A stretch of DNA of 64,000 nt from Adiantum capillus-veneris (Eukaryota; Streptophyta; Polypodiopsida; Polypodiales; Pteridaceae): NCBI GenBank assembly GCA_014529385.2, contig CM043965.1:10964412-11028411 (forward strand), given 5' to 3'. Shown here piece by piece: positions 63,541 to 64,000 of this stretch. A program made the position numbers and the translations under genes. Within the stretch, counting starts at the first letter, position 1; each line of letters opens with the position of its first letter. Below the pieces are notes generated by a model. It worked only from the letters and a program-made list of their open reading frames with translations. It had not been told where the DNA came from and searched no databases.

Positions 63541-64000
63541 TTTGAGAGGAGCGGAGTACCTTTGATAGATCTCCAATCCTGAAAAAGAAAAACCAACGGA
63601 CATTGCCTTAGCTACTACGTAGCCACGAACATGAACCGTTAGTGAAGGATTGGTCCTATCTCTCTATGGCAGAGCATGACCACCATAACCCTATCTAAAA
63701 ACTATCTATAATCAATTATACCTAAAAGTATAAATCTTAGAGTGACCAACCTCTGCGCTTTTTTCCCCATGTTTCAGAAGCAGAGCCGCCAAGGTTTGGC
63801 TCTTTTAAGATTTATGACTTAAAAAAAAATACAATTTCTAGCGTTGGAAAGTTACCCGACTCATCGGGTCCACCCATCCATAGAATAATACCGTCGGGGT
63901 ATCATTCTCCCACTTTCCACACCACACTCACCCTTCTTTTGTTATCTAATTACTACCACACTATTTAAACATACATGTTCCTTTACTTTGTTTATGATAC
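63541..64000. other. Right-edge DNA after the RT
   Basis: The frame is broken after 63513, although NLESQCEVPAPF at about 63505 looks like the end of the RT palm. Nothing else is recognised; an A9 run at 63822-63830 could be an element tail. Confidence 0.35.

Larger units (their letters stand above)
58504..63600 (+). mobile_element. Penelope-like (PLE-type) reverse transcriptase element
   Basis: A TATA-like box at 58504 is followed by a 1.9-kb region with strong splice-donor sequences, then about 3.1 kb of plus-strand coding sequence. Its C-terminal half is a reverse transcriptase with the I-P-M-G-(x)2-C-(x)2-L-x-C-N-x-Y-L-(x)3-E pattern and active site YMDD. This pattern, with an FPTYKFHKHKFRWIS box upstream, resembles Penelope-like elements and unlike LTR or L1 RTs has no FxxPxGTRQG or LPQG box. 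No LTRs and no GIY-YIG endonuclease were recognised. Boundaries are uncertain; the right end may lie beyond 63600. Confidence 0.55.

Overview
This window reads as nuclear, transposon-dense DNA of a land plant. The plant signals are a CACTA (En/Spm) element with Ptta/En/Spm-type proteins, two long Ty3/gypsy elements (one of the Tat type with two RNase H domains), a plant L1-type LINE, iMet-tRNA primer sites (TGGTATCAGAGC) and very long GA/CT, CA and TA arrays. A Penelope-like reverse transcriptase at the right end would be unusual in a flowering plant, so I lean weakly toward a fern, lycophyte, bryophyte or gymnosperm. I see no intact single-copy host gene. The only non-transposon protein is a broken AAA+ ATPase at 589-1800.

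Layout. 1-2484: flank with the ATPase pseudogene. 2490-19376: LTR element X (+ strand, target duplication ATTAT), an uncharacterised non-autonomous-looking family. X is split twice. Element Y (5954-11515, minus strand, duplication GTTCA), a member of X's own family, lies in it in inverted orientation. A CACTA transposon (11975-17967, duplication AAT) lies further along. 20371-43510: Ty3/gypsy element Z (+ strand, duplication AAGAG), decayed, with an extra 3' coding region. Inside that region sits W (30491-41878, minus strand, duplication CTAG), a young Tat-like gypsy element with about 2.7-kb LTRs. 43511-52587: microsatellites, minisatellites, a degraded retropepsin-bearing remnant and DNA in which I recognise nothing. 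52588-52793: possible LTR. 53318-57977: decayed L1-like LINE (minus strand). 57978-58212: CA and C runs. 58504-63600: a Penelope-like reverse-transcriptase element with an apparently spliced 5' region.

How it fits together. Every large coding block belongs to a mobile element, and almost every one is disabled. The order of events can be read from the nesting: X came before Y and before CACTA, and Z came before W. Most premature stops sit where a glutamine or arginine codon is expected (CAA/CAG/CGA to TAA/TAG/TGA), as C-to-T decay of methylated DNA would give. W has near-identical LTRs and a 1,312-codon open frame, but its gag frame, its integrase and two stop codons already make it defective.

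Method limits. All element boundaries were found by eye from paired LTR ends plus target duplications. Family names rest on motifs, not on database searches.
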